A DNA stretch of 64,000 nt from UBA10908 sp964608965 (lineage in GTDB: Bacteria > Bacillota > Clostridia > Peptostreptococcales > Anaerovoracaceae), in NCBI GenBank assembly GCA_964608965.1, contig CAZSPZ010000006.1, positions 9,231-73,230 of the forward strand, read 5' to 3'. A program made the translations under genes and the position numbers. The number at the start of each line of letters is the position of its first letter. Within the stretch, counting starts at the first letter, position 1. The notes beneath the pieces were generated by a model. The model worked only from the letters and a program-made list of their open reading frames with translations. It ran no database searches and had not been told where the DNA came from. Shown in pieces: positions 7,680-16,131 of the stretch.

Positions 7680-10058
7680 TTATGATGCTCTGTTTTTCAG
7701 GGCTCGAAGGAAATCCAGTTTTCTGATTTTCTCGTAGGTGGCAAACTGCGCAACAAGAAGAAAGAGCGCTGTAAAAAACAGAGAAGATAGAGCTGCAGAG
7801 ATAGTCGGCGTCATGTAAAGGGTATAGAGGTCGTTGCTGAATACCGCAGAACTATAGGAAGTCATTCCAAAGCCCATGGGTATCCCCAATAAGACACCGG
7901 CTATAGATATTAAAATATTTTCCGAGAGCATCATCCTGAATATTTCATTTTTCGCAAATCCCATAACTCTTAGAGACGAAAATTCCATTTCTCTTTCGCC
8001 CAAAGATACAATTGTGGCATTATAAACAATGCAGAAGCCCAATATTCCGGAAAGAAGGACCAATGCTCCAAGCATCATTATAATCAGACCCATATAGTCC
8101 ATGTACATGCTTTGCATATCACCAGAAGAAAGGATTGTGGATACGTTGTCCATTTTTCGCAAAGTGGAAACGACCTCGGAATCGTCGGAATTTATGTAAA
8201 CTCCGTTTATTATTCCCGGCTCAAGCAGGTTCTTCCCCAAGTCTTCTATGTTCATATATGCATTCATGCCCATCATCTGTTTTACAATATCTTGAACGAC
8301 AAGATAACAATCCTTCCCGTCCGGAATATATGATTCCACAAGCACCCGCTCTCCGATGCCCACACCCAGAGCGTTTGCAAGATTTTCAGTGAGCAAAATT
8401 TGTTCTTTAACAGGATAGATTGCCTGCCCGTCAAGGTTTGTCAGGTTCATGACGTGACTGTCTTCTTTTATTCCTATAATCGTGACGGTTTTGGCTTTAT
8501 TGCCTATGGAAATTTCGAAAGGATATTCTATCCGTCCTTCCACATATGCAGATTCCGATAGTTCGTATTCCATATCCTTTTCGGTTGTCTTTAAGACCGG
8601 GACTGCAAAGCTTACATTGTAATCCATTGTCTGAACTTCTTCGAACTGCTTGACAATCATATCGTCTATCACATCCGGCATGCTCATCGTAAACATGATC
8701 GTACCGAAGGTAAGGGATACGCCCAGAAGAACAAAAAGCGAACGTCTTTTGTTTCTGAAAACATTTTTCATAATCAATTTTCGACTGAAACTCAATTTTT
8801 TCCAAAACGCGGGAAACGATTCCAACAAGATCCGCCTGCCTTCTTTGGGCGACTCGGATTGCATGGATTCGGCAGGCACTATTTTCATTGCGCCGCGCGC
8901 TCCGTATGCCCCGAATGCCATACAAAATGAACAGGAAAGAAGAACGCCTCCGAAAATATAATTCCAGTAAATTTTCATGCCGTAGCGAGGTATTTCAAAA
9001 AAATCCGCATACATACCGGTCATGTAATCCGCTATCATAAATCCGACTAAAATACCTGCTATACCGCCGATTAAACCGGCAGCCAGAGAATACTTGACAT
9101 AGTGTCCCAATACAGTTGCATCCGAATAGCCGATTGCCTTCATTACGCCTATTTTAATCCTATCGCGTTTAACCATTCTTGAAAGCATCATGGCAATGAC
9201 CAGAGCCGCCACTAAAAGAAACATCATGGGCAAGGCGACACCGGATTTTTTTAAACTGTTGATCTCTTCTCCTATCAGGGCGTTTGAGAGTTGATGTTCT
9301 TGCTTTGTTGTATATGTCAAACCATAAGGCTCCGCTATTTTTTCTATGTCGTCGATGATATCCTCTTCTTTATACTCCTTAGGGATATCTCCGTTTTTAT
9401 CGTTTTCGTAAAGGAAAAATACTTCGTTGTATGCACCGCTCATCCCCATCAACTGCATAGCCAAAGCTTCATCCACGTATATTACTCCGTAATTTTCCGG
9501 AGCAGGCATCATGGACTGAGCACTTTCAATCAGATATATAAATTCCGGGCTATAAGCTATGCCAACCACTTCCAGTTCGCAGCGAACACCGTTTACCTGA
9601 ATAGCTATTTCGTCTCCAAGAACGATACCCCGCCCTTCGGCGAATTGAGAGAGGACAATAACTTCCTCGTTGACGTTTCTAATAAACCTTCCCTCTTTCA
9701 GAAGCAGAATATTCACGTTCTGACCGGCAGAGGGAATACTGAGGAGCTTTACATTGACTCTTTCCTCATCTTCGCCGATGAAAGGAACTTCCGCCGTCAA
9801 GCGCCCTTCCGCCAGCGCAACACCTTCCACGGATTGTAAATCGCTGATTAACGATGCCGGCATTTTCTGTACGGTAATACTCAAATCTGCAAAGGCGTTT
9901 TCTTTGTAATACTGATTTTTGGAGTCTTCCAGATTGACACCGGCAAGAGAAATGGCAGTAAAAATAGCAATGCCGACCATAATGATGACGAGCACCGCAG
10001 TAAATTGCGCTTTTGAATGTTTTATCATGCGCCAAAGCATGAGATCTGTTTTTTTCAC
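7680..10058 (-). CDS. ABC exporter permease with two FtsX domains
   Basis: 792-residue permease of the MacB/LolE (FtsX) type. The first membrane segment (about 17-38) is followed by an extracytoplasmic domain (about 40-265), three membrane segments with FtsX character (about 270-390), a cytoplasmic linker, a second N-terminal-like segment (about 432-455), another outer domain, and a final three-segment FtsX domain (about 655-785). Its start codon appears to be GTG at 10058, five bases after the stop of the ATPase gene, so the two are translationally linked. The duplicated FtsX arrangement is typical of Firmicutes exporters for peptides, lipids or antimicrobials. The substrate is unknown. Confidence 0.9.
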   Translation of the reverse strand: MKKTDLMLWRMIKHSKAQFTAVLVIIMVGIAIFTAISLAGVNLEDSKNQYYKENAFADLSITVQKMPASLISDLQSVEGVALAEGRLTAEVPFIGEDEERVNVKLLSIPSAGQNVNILLLKEGRFIRNVNEEVIVLSQFAEGRGIVLGDEIAIQVNGVRCELEVVGIAYSPEFIYLIESAQSMMPAPENYGVIYVDEALAMQLMGMSGAYNEVFFLYENDKNGDIPKEYKEEDIIDDIEKIAEPYGLTYTTKQEHQLSNALIGEEINSLKKSGVALPMMFLLVAALVIAMMLSRMVKRDRIKIGVMKAIGYSDATVLGHYVKYSLAAGLIGGIAGILVGFMIADYMTGMYADFFEIPRYGMKIYWNYIFGGVLLSCSFCMAFGAYGARGAMKIVPAESMQSESPKEGRRILLESFPAFWKKLSFSRKLIMKNVFRNKRRSLFVLLGVSLTFGTIMFTMSMPDVIDDMIVKQFEEVQTMDYNVSFAVPVLKTTEKDMEYELSESAYVEGRIEYPFEISIGNKAKTVTIIGIKEDSHVMNLTNLDGQAIYPVKEQILLTENLANALGVGIGERVLVESYIPDGKDCYLVVQDIVKQMMGMNAYMNIEDLGKNLLEPGIINGVYINSDDSEVVSTLRKMDNVSTILSSGDMQSMYMDYMGLIIMMLGALVLLSGILGFCIVYNATIVSLGEREMEFSSLRVMGFAKNEIFRMMLSENILISIAGVLLGIPMGFGMTSYSSAVFSNDLYTLYMTPTISAALSSLFFTALFLLVAQFATYEKIRKLDFLRALKNRAS

Positions 10059-10063
10059 GGCTG

Positions 10064-10768
10064 CTACCAGGATATTCTTTCCGGATCCAAAGGAGTCTCG
10101 TTGAGTCTGTCTTCTATAATTTCACCGCTTCTCATTCGGATTACTCGATTTGCCATATCTGCGATGCTTGAATTATGGGTGATAACGATGACGGTTTTCT
10201 TCATCTCTTTGTTTATTTTTGCTAAAAGAGAAAGTATTGTTACGCCCGTAGCAAAATCAAGAGCTCCTGTGGGCTCGTCACAGAGCAGGATATCGGGATT
10301 CTTGGCAATCGCACGTGCTATGGAAACCCTCTGCTGTTCTCCGCCGCTCATTTGAGAAGGGAAATGATCTGCTCTTTCTTTTAAACCTACCGCCTCCATG
10401 ATTTCATCAATATCCAACGGGTCCACGGCAATCTCCGTGGCCAACTCGACATTTTCTCTTGCGGTAAGGCTTGCCATAATATTATAGAATTGGAAAACAA
10501 AGCCTACTTGAATTCTGCGATATTGAGTCAGCTCTTTTTCATTCAAATCTGTAATTTTCTTGCCGGAGACGATTACTTCTCCGGAATCGGGTACATCCAT
10601 TCCGCCCAGAATGTTAAGCAATGTACTCTTCCCTGATCCGGAGGGTCCTAAAATGACGACAAATTCGCCTTCTTCCACAGAAAAGCTGGCACTTCGCAAT
10701 GCGTTGACCTCAACTTCTCCCATCTTGTATGTCTTTATCAAGTTTTTTGCTTCGAGAATGGTGCTCAT
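10064..10768 (-). CDS. ABC exporter ATPase, MacB/LolD type
   Basis: 234-residue ATPase with Walker A GPSGSGKST, Q-loop region GFVFQFYNIM, signature MSGGEQQRVSIARAI, Walker B ILLCDEPTGALD and switch histidine in VIVITHN. This is the family that powers FtsX-type permeases by mechanotransmission, not by moving substrate across the membrane itself. The start at 10768 follows CGGAGGATAG. It is the first gene of the exporter operon ATPase-permease-adaptor, and a 12-bp perfect palindrome overlaps its ribosome-binding region. Confidence 0.93.
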   Translation of the reverse strand: MSTILEAKNLIKTYKMGEVEVNALRSASFSVEEGEFVVILGPSGSGKSTLLNILGGMDVPDSGEVIVSGKKITDLNEKELTQYRRIQVGFVFQFYNIMASLTARENVELATEIAVDPLDIDEIMEAVGLKERADHFPSQMSGGEQQRVSIARAIAKNPDILLCDEPTGALDFATGVTILSLLAKINKEMKKTVIVITHNSSIADMANRVIRMRSGEIIEDRLNETPLDPERISW

Positions 10769-10776
10769 GCTATCCT

Positions 10777-10788
10777 CCGTTTAAACGG
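10777..10788. promoter_or_regulatory. Perfect 12-bp palindrome before exporter ATPase
   Basis: CCGTTTAAACGG is a perfect palindrome ending at the GGAGG ribosome binding site of the ATPase gene. It could be an operator or a small hairpin controlling translation. No clear -35/-10 pair was found in the 73-bp gap. Confidence 0.35.
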
Positions 10789-10841
10789 TTTTAAAAATCT
10801 GTCGTTGTGTCAGATTGAAATATCGATCAATTCTTTTCGTG

Positions 10842-12236
10842 TCATACTAGACGAATCGCTTCAGCTAAGGTCGTCACTCCCACTAATTTCAGATTTTTAG
10901 GCTGTTCAACAAGCTTTTCTTTGCTTCTTTTAGGGAGCAACATCATTTCAAAACCCATCCTGTCCGCCTCTTTGACCAATTTATCGGCATTTTGAACCGG
11001 CCGAAGATCGCCCGTAAGGCCGATTTCTCCGACTGCGAGCATCTTGGGGGATAGTTTTATATTTTTTTCATTTGAATAGATGGCCAATGCCACCGCCAGA
11101 TCAATGGAAGTTCCTTCCGGGCGCAATCCTCCGACTATATTTACATATACATCTCTGTTTATTAACGATAGACCGGCTTTTCGCTCCAGCACGGCAATGA
11201 TCATATTCAATCTCGAATTTTCGACGCCTATAGAGCTTCGTCTTGCAAAGCCTATATTTGTAGGTGCGGTCAGGGCTTGAACCTCTAATAGGAGCGGCCT
11301 GGTTCCTTCGTAAACAGCTGTTGCAACTGCTCCCTCTGTACTGTTTTCCATGCCTTCCAAAAAACTTTTCGAAAGATTTTCTATCTCGACAAGCCCTTCT
11401 TCTCTCATCTCGAACGCACCGATCTCGCTGGTCGTTCCGAAGCGATTTTTAAAAGCTCTTAAGATTCTGAGGTCCTGATTTCTCTCTCCGTTAAATTGCA
11501 ATACTGCATCCACAAGATGTTCCACAATCTTTGGGCCGGCCAACTCTCCGTTTTTTGTTACATGCGCCACAATAAACACAGGTAAATTGCCGGTTTTGCC
11601 AACATTCATCAATATATTTCCGCACGCCCTTACCTGCGAAACACTACCCGGTGACGAATCCAAATCTTCGGAATACATCGTTTGTATCGAGTCGATAATT
11701 AAAAATACAGGTTGAATATTTTCCACTACTTGCAGTATAGTCTCCATGTTTGTTTCAGCCAGGAGAAATAAATTATCCATATCTGCATGGCACACCCGAT
11801 CTGCCCGCATCTTTATCTGTTCTTCTGACTCTTCGCCGGAAACATAAAGAACTTTGCCGTATTTTTGAGATATTTTTGCCGCAGCTTGTATAATAATCGT
11901 GGATTTCCCAATTCCGGGCTCTCCGGAGATGAGCGTCAAAGAACCCTTAACAAGTCCTCCTCCAAGCACACGGTTCAGTTCCCCTATACCTGTATCTAAA
12001 CGGGTATTTTGACCGGAGGTTACCTCGTTGATTCTGACGGCCTTTGCACTATTGCTTTTCCCATTCGCGTTCTTTGCGGAAGCGCTTCCCCTGCGCCTTA
12101 CATCGCCTTCGTCTTTCTCAACCACTTTTTCTTCGACGAAGGTGTTCCACGCTCCGCAGATACACTGACCCATCCATTTAGGACTTTCGTATCCGCATTC
12201 CTGGCAGACAAAAACAGTGTTTGATTTTTTTGCCAT
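10842..12236 (-). CDS. radA: DNA repair protein RadA
   Basis: 464-residue RadA (Sms), a RecA-like branch-migration ATPase in homologous recombination. It shows the N-terminal C4 zinc finger (CQECGYESPKWMGQC with CGAW), Walker A GEPGIGKST (about residue 104), the RadA-specific KNRFG motif (about 262) and the C-terminal Lon-protease-like domain (ending LPKRSKEKLVEQP, GVTTLAEAI). The start at 12236 follows GAGAGG. Length and order of domains are normal. In many Firmicutes radA is followed by disA and then yacL-ispD; here an ABC exporter and a two-component system occupy that interval and disA is absent from the window. Confidence 0.97.
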   Translation of the reverse strand: MAKKSNTVFVCQECGYESPKWMGQCICGAWNTFVEEKVVEKDEGDVRRRGSASAKNANGKSNSAKAVRINEVTSGQNTRLDTGIGELNRVLGGGLVKGSLTLISGEPGIGKSTIIIQAAAKISQKYGKVLYVSGEESEEQIKMRADRVCHADMDNLFLLAETNMETILQVVENIQPVFLIIDSIQTMYSEDLDSSPGSVSQVRACGNILMNVGKTGNLPVFIVAHVTKNGELAGPKIVEHLVDAVLQFNGERNQDLRILRAFKNRFGTTSEIGAFEMREEGLVEIENLSKSFLEGMENSTEGAVATAVYEGTRPLLLEVQALTAPTNIGFARRSSIGVENSRLNMIIAVLERKAGLSLINRDVYVNIVGGLRPEGTSIDLAVALAIYSNEKNIKLSPKMLAVGEIGLTGDLRPVQNADKLVKEADRMGFEMMLLPKRSKEKLVEQPKNLKLVGVTTLAEAIRLV

Positions 12237-12276
12237 AATAATCCTCTCGCATCGACAAATGAATTTATAAATATTA

Positions 12277-13032
12277 CTAAAGATTGCCCTCTATTCTTTC
12301 TTTAAAGACAGCTGCAAACTCCCGCAAGTAGTAGTGCGGGACCAAATAAAGCATGGAAGAAGAACCTTGACCGCTTATATCTTCGTACCCGATTGTCTGT
12401 GCAAGCCTCTTTGCTCGGTAAAGATGAAAAGCGGAAGATACAATGACCACGCTATCAGAAGCCGTTCCACCATGATCTTTGATGATTTTGAGCGCAAAAA
12501 ATAAATTTTCTCTTGTAGAGGTGCTGGTTGTCTCTTGTAAAACACGCAGTGCATCCACTCCCAAGGCAACAAGACCCCGGGCTATCGCTTCGCCTTCTGC
12601 AATGCTTTCGTCCTCGCCGCGCCCTCCGGTTGCAACCGCAATTGAGTCGGGATTCTCCAGCATATACTTAGCGGCCGATGCGATTCGTCGGGACAACGTA
12701 AGAGAAGGTTCCGTACCGTTTACTTTCGCGCCCAAAACAACAACATAAGCTGCATTCTGCTCCGGTTCGCTCTGTGCCTCCAAAATAATAAAAGTTTCAA
12801 AAAAGAGAAAAACTGCCATGCATAGGACTGTAACTACCACCATAGATTTTTTGATGATAACCGGCAATCTTTTTAAGTGCGGTAAAAATAAAGCGAAGGT
12901 TGCAAAACAAACACACAGAATGAATCCAAAAAAGTTAAACCAGTGATTCATTCCTATTATGCTTAAAACACCCAGGCCATATAAGCCGCAAAAAACACCG
13001 GCAACGATTAAATACTTCTGCAGCTTTATCAT
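12277..13032 (-). CDS. YdcF/SanA-family membrane protein (DUF218)
   Basis: 251-residue protein with three or four N-terminal membrane helices (about 6-25, 31-48, 58-82) and a DUF218 domain beginning AAYVVVLGAKVNGTEPSLTL and containing AVATGGRGEDESIAEGEAIA and TSTSTRENLFFA. Relatives act in the cell envelope (SanA, ElyC) but the biochemical reaction is unknown. It lies 40 bp upstream of radA in the same direction and behind a terminator, so it probably starts a transcript with radA. No good promoter was identified in the short gap. Confidence 0.8.
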   Translation of the reverse strand: MIKLQKYLIVAGVFCGLYGLGVLSIIGMNHWFNFFGFILCVCFATFALFLPHLKRLPVIIKKSMVVVTVLCMAVFLFFETFIILEAQSEPEQNAAYVVVLGAKVNGTEPSLTLSRRIASAAKYMLENPDSIAVATGGRGEDESIAEGEAIARGLVALGVDALRVLQETTSTSTRENLFFALKIIKDHGGTASDSVVIVSSAFHLYRAKRLAQTIGYEDISGQGSSSMLYLVPHYYLREFAAVFKERIEGNL

Positions 13033-13054
13033 TTTCTCATCTCATTCGCTCCAA

Positions 13055-13099
13055 TAAAAACTACCCTTATAGTACCATATACCGTGCATAAAGGGTAGT
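13055..13099 (-). terminator. Intrinsic terminator after iron-sulfur protein gene
   Basis: Minus strand: ACTACCCTTTAT (13088-13099) pairs with ATAAGGGTAGT (13060-13070), one bulged base, loop of 17, then TTTTTAT (13055-13060). It ends the gene at 13158. Confidence 0.8.
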
Positions 13100-13157
13100 G
13101 TTTAGCGCAGCATACGCCGATGCCGCATCTTTGAACAATGAATGAAATATCTGTGGC

Positions 13158-13940
13158 TTATTGCTCTTGTTCGGGAGTTTGCGCTCCGTCCATATAACCA
13201 CCCGCATAAATTTGCATGGGATCGCGCTGAATTCCTCTGTTCTTTTTCCCAAGAGCGAAGGGGCAGACCACTCTGCAGCGGAAGCATTTTACACGCCAGT
13301 CTCCGCCGTCGACAGATCCGAATGCATAATCTTTGCACTGGAACTGCATCAGCGTGGGATCGCCGGTCTCGCTGAGCACTCCGGTAGCCTTTGCAGGGCA
13401 GATATCAATACATTTGGTGCAGTCTTTGCAATAGTCTCTCTGTATCATCGGGTCGGCTTCCAGCTCTAGCTCTGTCAATACCACAACCATCCAGATCATG
13501 TTACCATAATCTTCATTGATTAAAAGTGTGTTCTTTCCGATAACGCCAAGTCCCGCAGCTTGTGCGCAATGTTTGGCAGAGACGACTTGTCTCATCCGTT
13601 TTGTCGTTACATCGAAGTTCGTGGGATCAATGGCACCCGTCGTAATGGCAACGATGCCTTTTTCCTCTAATTTAGCAATCATATTGATGGAAAGTACATC
13701 CAGCATATTGGACAAAACATTTCTGATCACTGTATACGGGACCATGGGGTCGTTGCATTGCATAAACCCTGCGGGGAATTTTCGACCGATGACGATTGCC
13801 GATTTACATGTGGGCATCAGATCCAGAGGAGAATATCCCTTGGGTGCGCCGCCAAAGCGATCGCTGCTTGCAATACCGCAGAAATCTGCGCCTAAGTCGA
13901 AGGCAAGCTGCTTTATTTCTTGTGCTGTCATTTTTTCCAT
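13158..13940 (-). CDS. 4Fe-4S double-cluster protein related to epoxyqueuosine reductase
   Basis: 260-residue cytosolic protein with a QueG-like N-terminal region (LGADFCGIASSDRF) and a double [4Fe-4S] motif: CKDCTKCIDICPAKA near 165-180 and CFRCRVVCPFALGKK near 220-235. True QueG is longer (about 350-380 residues) with C-terminal HEAT repeats and specific cobalamin contacts; this protein stops soon after the second cluster. It therefore belongs to the broad 4Fe-4S double-cluster family and the queuosine role should not be assumed. The start at 13940 follows AAGGAG. It is followed by an intrinsic terminator and preceded by two small inverted repeats. Confidence 0.8.
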   Translation of the reverse strand: MEKMTAQEIKQLAFDLGADFCGIASSDRFGGAPKGYSPLDLMPTCKSAIVIGRKFPAGFMQCNDPMVPYTVIRNVLSNMLDVLSINMIAKLEEKGIVAITTGAIDPTNFDVTTKRMRQVVSAKHCAQAAGLGVIGKNTLLINEDYGNMIWMVVVLTELELEADPMIQRDYCKDCTKCIDICPAKATGVLSETGDPTLMQFQCKDYAFGSVDGGDWRVKCFRCRVVCPFALGKKNRGIQRDPMQIYAGGYMDGAQTPEQEQ

Positions 13941-13968
13941 TTTGTTCTCCTTGATGCGTTTCCGGTTG

Positions 13969-13996
13969 TCTGATCATCAGAAATGATGAATCATTT
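13969..13996. promoter_or_regulatory. Pair of small inverted repeats upstream of iron-sulfur gene
   Basis: Adjacent inverted repeats TCTGATCATCAGA (13969-13981) and AAATGATGAATCATTT (13981-13996) sit 30-55 bp before the start at 13940. They may be an operator or weak hairpins; no binding protein can be named. Confidence 0.3.
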
Positions 13997-14025
13997 TTGT
14001 TTCTAAAGTTTTTTTCCCGCTCGAA

Positions 14026-14337
14026 TCAGTCTAGTTTTACAGCGGTTCCATAAGCAATCATTTCTGCGGCGCCCTGCATAATCGCAGAAGATGCATACCT
14101 TACAGCCACAATTGCGTCGGCGCCTAAGCCTTCTGCCTCTTCGACCATGCGCTTTGTAGCCTGTGCTCTGGCTTCGGCCATCATGTCCGTATAACCGGTC
14201 AGTTCTCCGCCGACTAACGTCTTAAGGCCTGCCGCAATGTCTTTGCCGATATTCTTGCAATGTACGGTCTGTCCTTTAACCAATCCCAATGTCTTATAAG
14301 TTTTTCCCGAGATATTCTCTGTTGTTACCAATAACAT
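14026..14337 (-). CDS. YbjQ family protein (DUF74)
   Basis: 103-residue small protein of the YbjQ/UPF0145 family, with the conserved LVTTENISGKTYKTLGLVKG opening, TDMMAEARAQATKRM and GADAIVAVRYASS. Structures of the family form oligomeric rings, but the role is unknown (heavy-metal binding has been suggested). The start at 14337 follows GAGGAG; an upstream ATG at 14394 lacks a site. It follows yhfC by 70 bp in the same direction. Confidence 0.9.
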   Translation of the reverse strand: MLLVTTENISGKTYKTLGLVKGQTVHCKNIGKDIAAGLKTLVGGELTGYTDMMAEARAQATKRMVEEAEGLGADAIVAVRYASSAIMQGAAEMIAYGTAVKLD

Positions 14338-14406
14338 ATCCGTCTCCTCTTTCTCGTGATTTATCCTATAAAGTAATTTATTCCTGCTCCGCAATCATCG
14401 CACGTT

Positions 14407-15240
14407 TTAATACCCCTGGTCAGCGGCTTCTTTTGCCGGATCTTCGGGAATTTCTGTTACTATAAACTTATCTTTGAGTGATTTTATGAGCAAAAATCCG
14501 CCGATAGCGACAAATAGCATGACCGTTTCCGTGATGATATACGATCCGGTTCTTACTTGAATGAGCGGCACAATAAAATCTATCGCTCCGTGAGCCGCCA
14601 AACAATAGCAAACACCTTTCCATGTTTCTCCCTTGGTCATCATGTAGCAAAGAAGGGTGGAAAGCGCTATATGAAACAGTACGGTGCATATACGTTCGAA
14701 TCCGCCAACAAGAAAGAGTTCAGGGGAAGTTTGCATGAGTTGCGCGGCTACCTGTCCCATCATTTCCTGTCCAAAATCCATGGCTCCAGCATTGATGCTG
14801 TAACTGAAATACAGGTTGCCGGCATAAGAAATGCCCACAAGAATAATCGCTTCTATCGCCCCGTGACCAAATCCCGCAGATAAAGCAGTCTGATAGCTCA
14901 GGCGATTTTTTAAGAGAGATTTGAACACAAAAAGTCGTCCGGCTGTCTCAAAAATAGCAGCGGTAGCGGCAAGAAGGAGAAAGTAAAAAATCGGATTCAC
15001 GGCATAAATGCCTGCCAACGCCTCGCTGACGGTGGGAAGGGACATCAGTGGAATTCGTATCAGCATTTGCGGTATGAAAAACCCCAAAGACCCGGCCAGT
15101 ACAGCGGTACCCGCACCTTTCCACTTTCTTGCTAAAACAATCCATATAATCAAAGGCAGAACCATGGTGATCAAAAACGTAACCCACATGGCCAATATAC
15201 TACTCTGCGGTATGTTGGCAGCAGCAATCATGTCATTCAT
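14407..15240 (-). CDS. YhfC-family membrane protein (putative CPBP-like protease)
   Basis: 277-residue integral membrane protein with about seven hydrophobic segments. The central region AGFGHGAIEAIILVGISY has the Gly-His...Glu pattern of YhfC proteins, distant relatives of CAAX/CPBP intramembrane metalloproteases, and a second histidine occurs in AAHGAIDFI. Catalytic activity is not demonstrated for the family as far as I know. It begins 4 bp after the stop codon of a 26-residue membrane peptide gene, so the two are probably co-translated. Confidence 0.8.
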   Translation of the reverse strand: MNDMIAAANIPQSSILAMWVTFLITMVLPLIIWIVLARKWKGAGTAVLAGSLGFFIPQMLIRIPLMSLPTVSEALAGIYAVNPIFYFLLLAATAAIFETAGRLFVFKSLLKNRLSYQTALSAGFGHGAIEAIILVGISYAGNLYFSYSINAGAMDFGQEMMGQVAAQLMQTSPELFLVGGFERICTVLFHIALSTLLCYMMTKGETWKGVCYCLAAHGAIDFIVPLIQVRTGSYIITETVMLFVAIGGFLLIKSLKDKFIVTEIPEDPAKEAADQGY

Positions 15241-15244
15241 AGAA

Positions 15245-15325
15245 TCAATCCTTATTTTTAAATTGCATGTACGTTGCGCCGATTGCTATTCCAAACAATA
15301 TCGGAAGTATAATTCCCCAGTTCAT
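15245..15325 (-). CDS. Small membrane peptide (26 residues) upstream of YhfC
   Basis: A 27-codon frame from ATG at 15325 to TGA at 15245-15247. It has a strong ribosome binding site (TTAGGAGG, five bases from the ATG) and lies in the 100-bp gap between phzF and yhfC. The peptide opens MNWGIILPILFGIAIGATYM and ends QFKNKD: one hydrophobic helix then a short positively charged tail, as expected of a single-pass membrane peptide with a cytosolic C-terminus. No function can be named. Position suggests a partner of, or translational coupler for, the YhfC membrane protein. Too short for standard gene callers. Confidence 0.7.
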   Translation of the reverse strand: MNWGIILPILFGIAIGATYMQFKNKD

Positions 15326-15342
15326 CGAAACCTCCTAACGAT

Positions 15343-16131
15343 TTATCCTTTAATTTGAAGTTCGCCGATCAGATAACATACACCTTTACCGGCCATTTCG
15401 ACTCTTTCGTTTTCTTTGAGATCTTTGCAGATAAATGCTGCTCCCCGCTTGGAAAGCTGATGGGAAGTCATTTCTGTTTTGCCCAACTTTTCTGCCCAGT
15501 ATGGGATAAGGGTGCTGTGCGCCGAACCGGTAGCCGGGTCTTCGTCTATACCATAAGCAGGGGCAAATACTCTGCAAACAAAATCAGTGTCTGTCCCTTT
15601 TGCCGTAACAATGGCACACTTTACTTGTTCAATTTTAGCCAGTTTCTCGATGCTGGGAGCCATATTTTGCACAACTTCCGCACTTTCAACAACAATCAAT
15701 GTATCTCTTGTTTGTCCACACTCCAAGATTTTTACGCCCAACGCCTCTTCTAAACCTTCCGGAACTGGGATTGATTTGGGAAGCCAACGCGGAGCGTTCA
15801 TGTTCAGCAGATCCCCTTCGCAAGTTACTGTCAATTCTCCGCACAATGCTTTGAACTTGATTGTTGTGATATCGGGTTCAAGAAAATTCTTTATTACAAA
15901 AGCAGAGCCTAACGTCGCGTGGCCGCAAAAATCAATTTCTCCGCCCGGAGTAAACCAGCGCAAATCGTAATATCCATCTCGTTTTACAAGAAATGCTGTT
16001 TCGGAAAAGTTGTTTTCAATCGCGATGTTCTGCATCAGGCTTGCTTGGATCGGTGCATCTAAAACGCAGACTCCGGCTTGATTTCCACCAAAAAGCTTGT
16101 CGGAAAAGGCATCAACGATGTAGTACTTCAT
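15343..16131 (-). CDS. PhzF-family isomerase-like protein
   Basis: 262-residue member of the PhzF/diaminopimelate-epimerase fold family. It contains YYIVDAFSDKLFGGNQAGV and the C-terminal half motif DPATGSAHSTLIPYW, with FCGHATLGSAFV in the first domain. Family members act as isomerases on small acids (for example trans-2,3-dihydro-3-hydroxyanthranilate); this one stands outside any phenazine locus so its substrate is unknown. The start at 16131 with AAGGAG upstream overlaps the 3' end of citC by 20 bp, indicating translational coupling. Confidence 0.9.
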   Translation of the reverse strand: MKYYIVDAFSDKLFGGNQAGVCVLDAPIQASLMQNIAIENNFSETAFLVKRDGYYDLRWFTPGGEIDFCGHATLGSAFVIKNFLEPDITTIKFKALCGELTVTCEGDLLNMNAPRWLPKSIPVPEGLEEALGVKILECGQTRDTLIVVESAEVVQNMAPSIEKLAKIEQVKCAIVTAKGTDTDFVCRVFAPAYGIDEDPATGSAHSTLIPYWAEKLGKTEMTSHQLSKRGAAFICKDLKENERVEMAGKGVCYLIGELQIKG

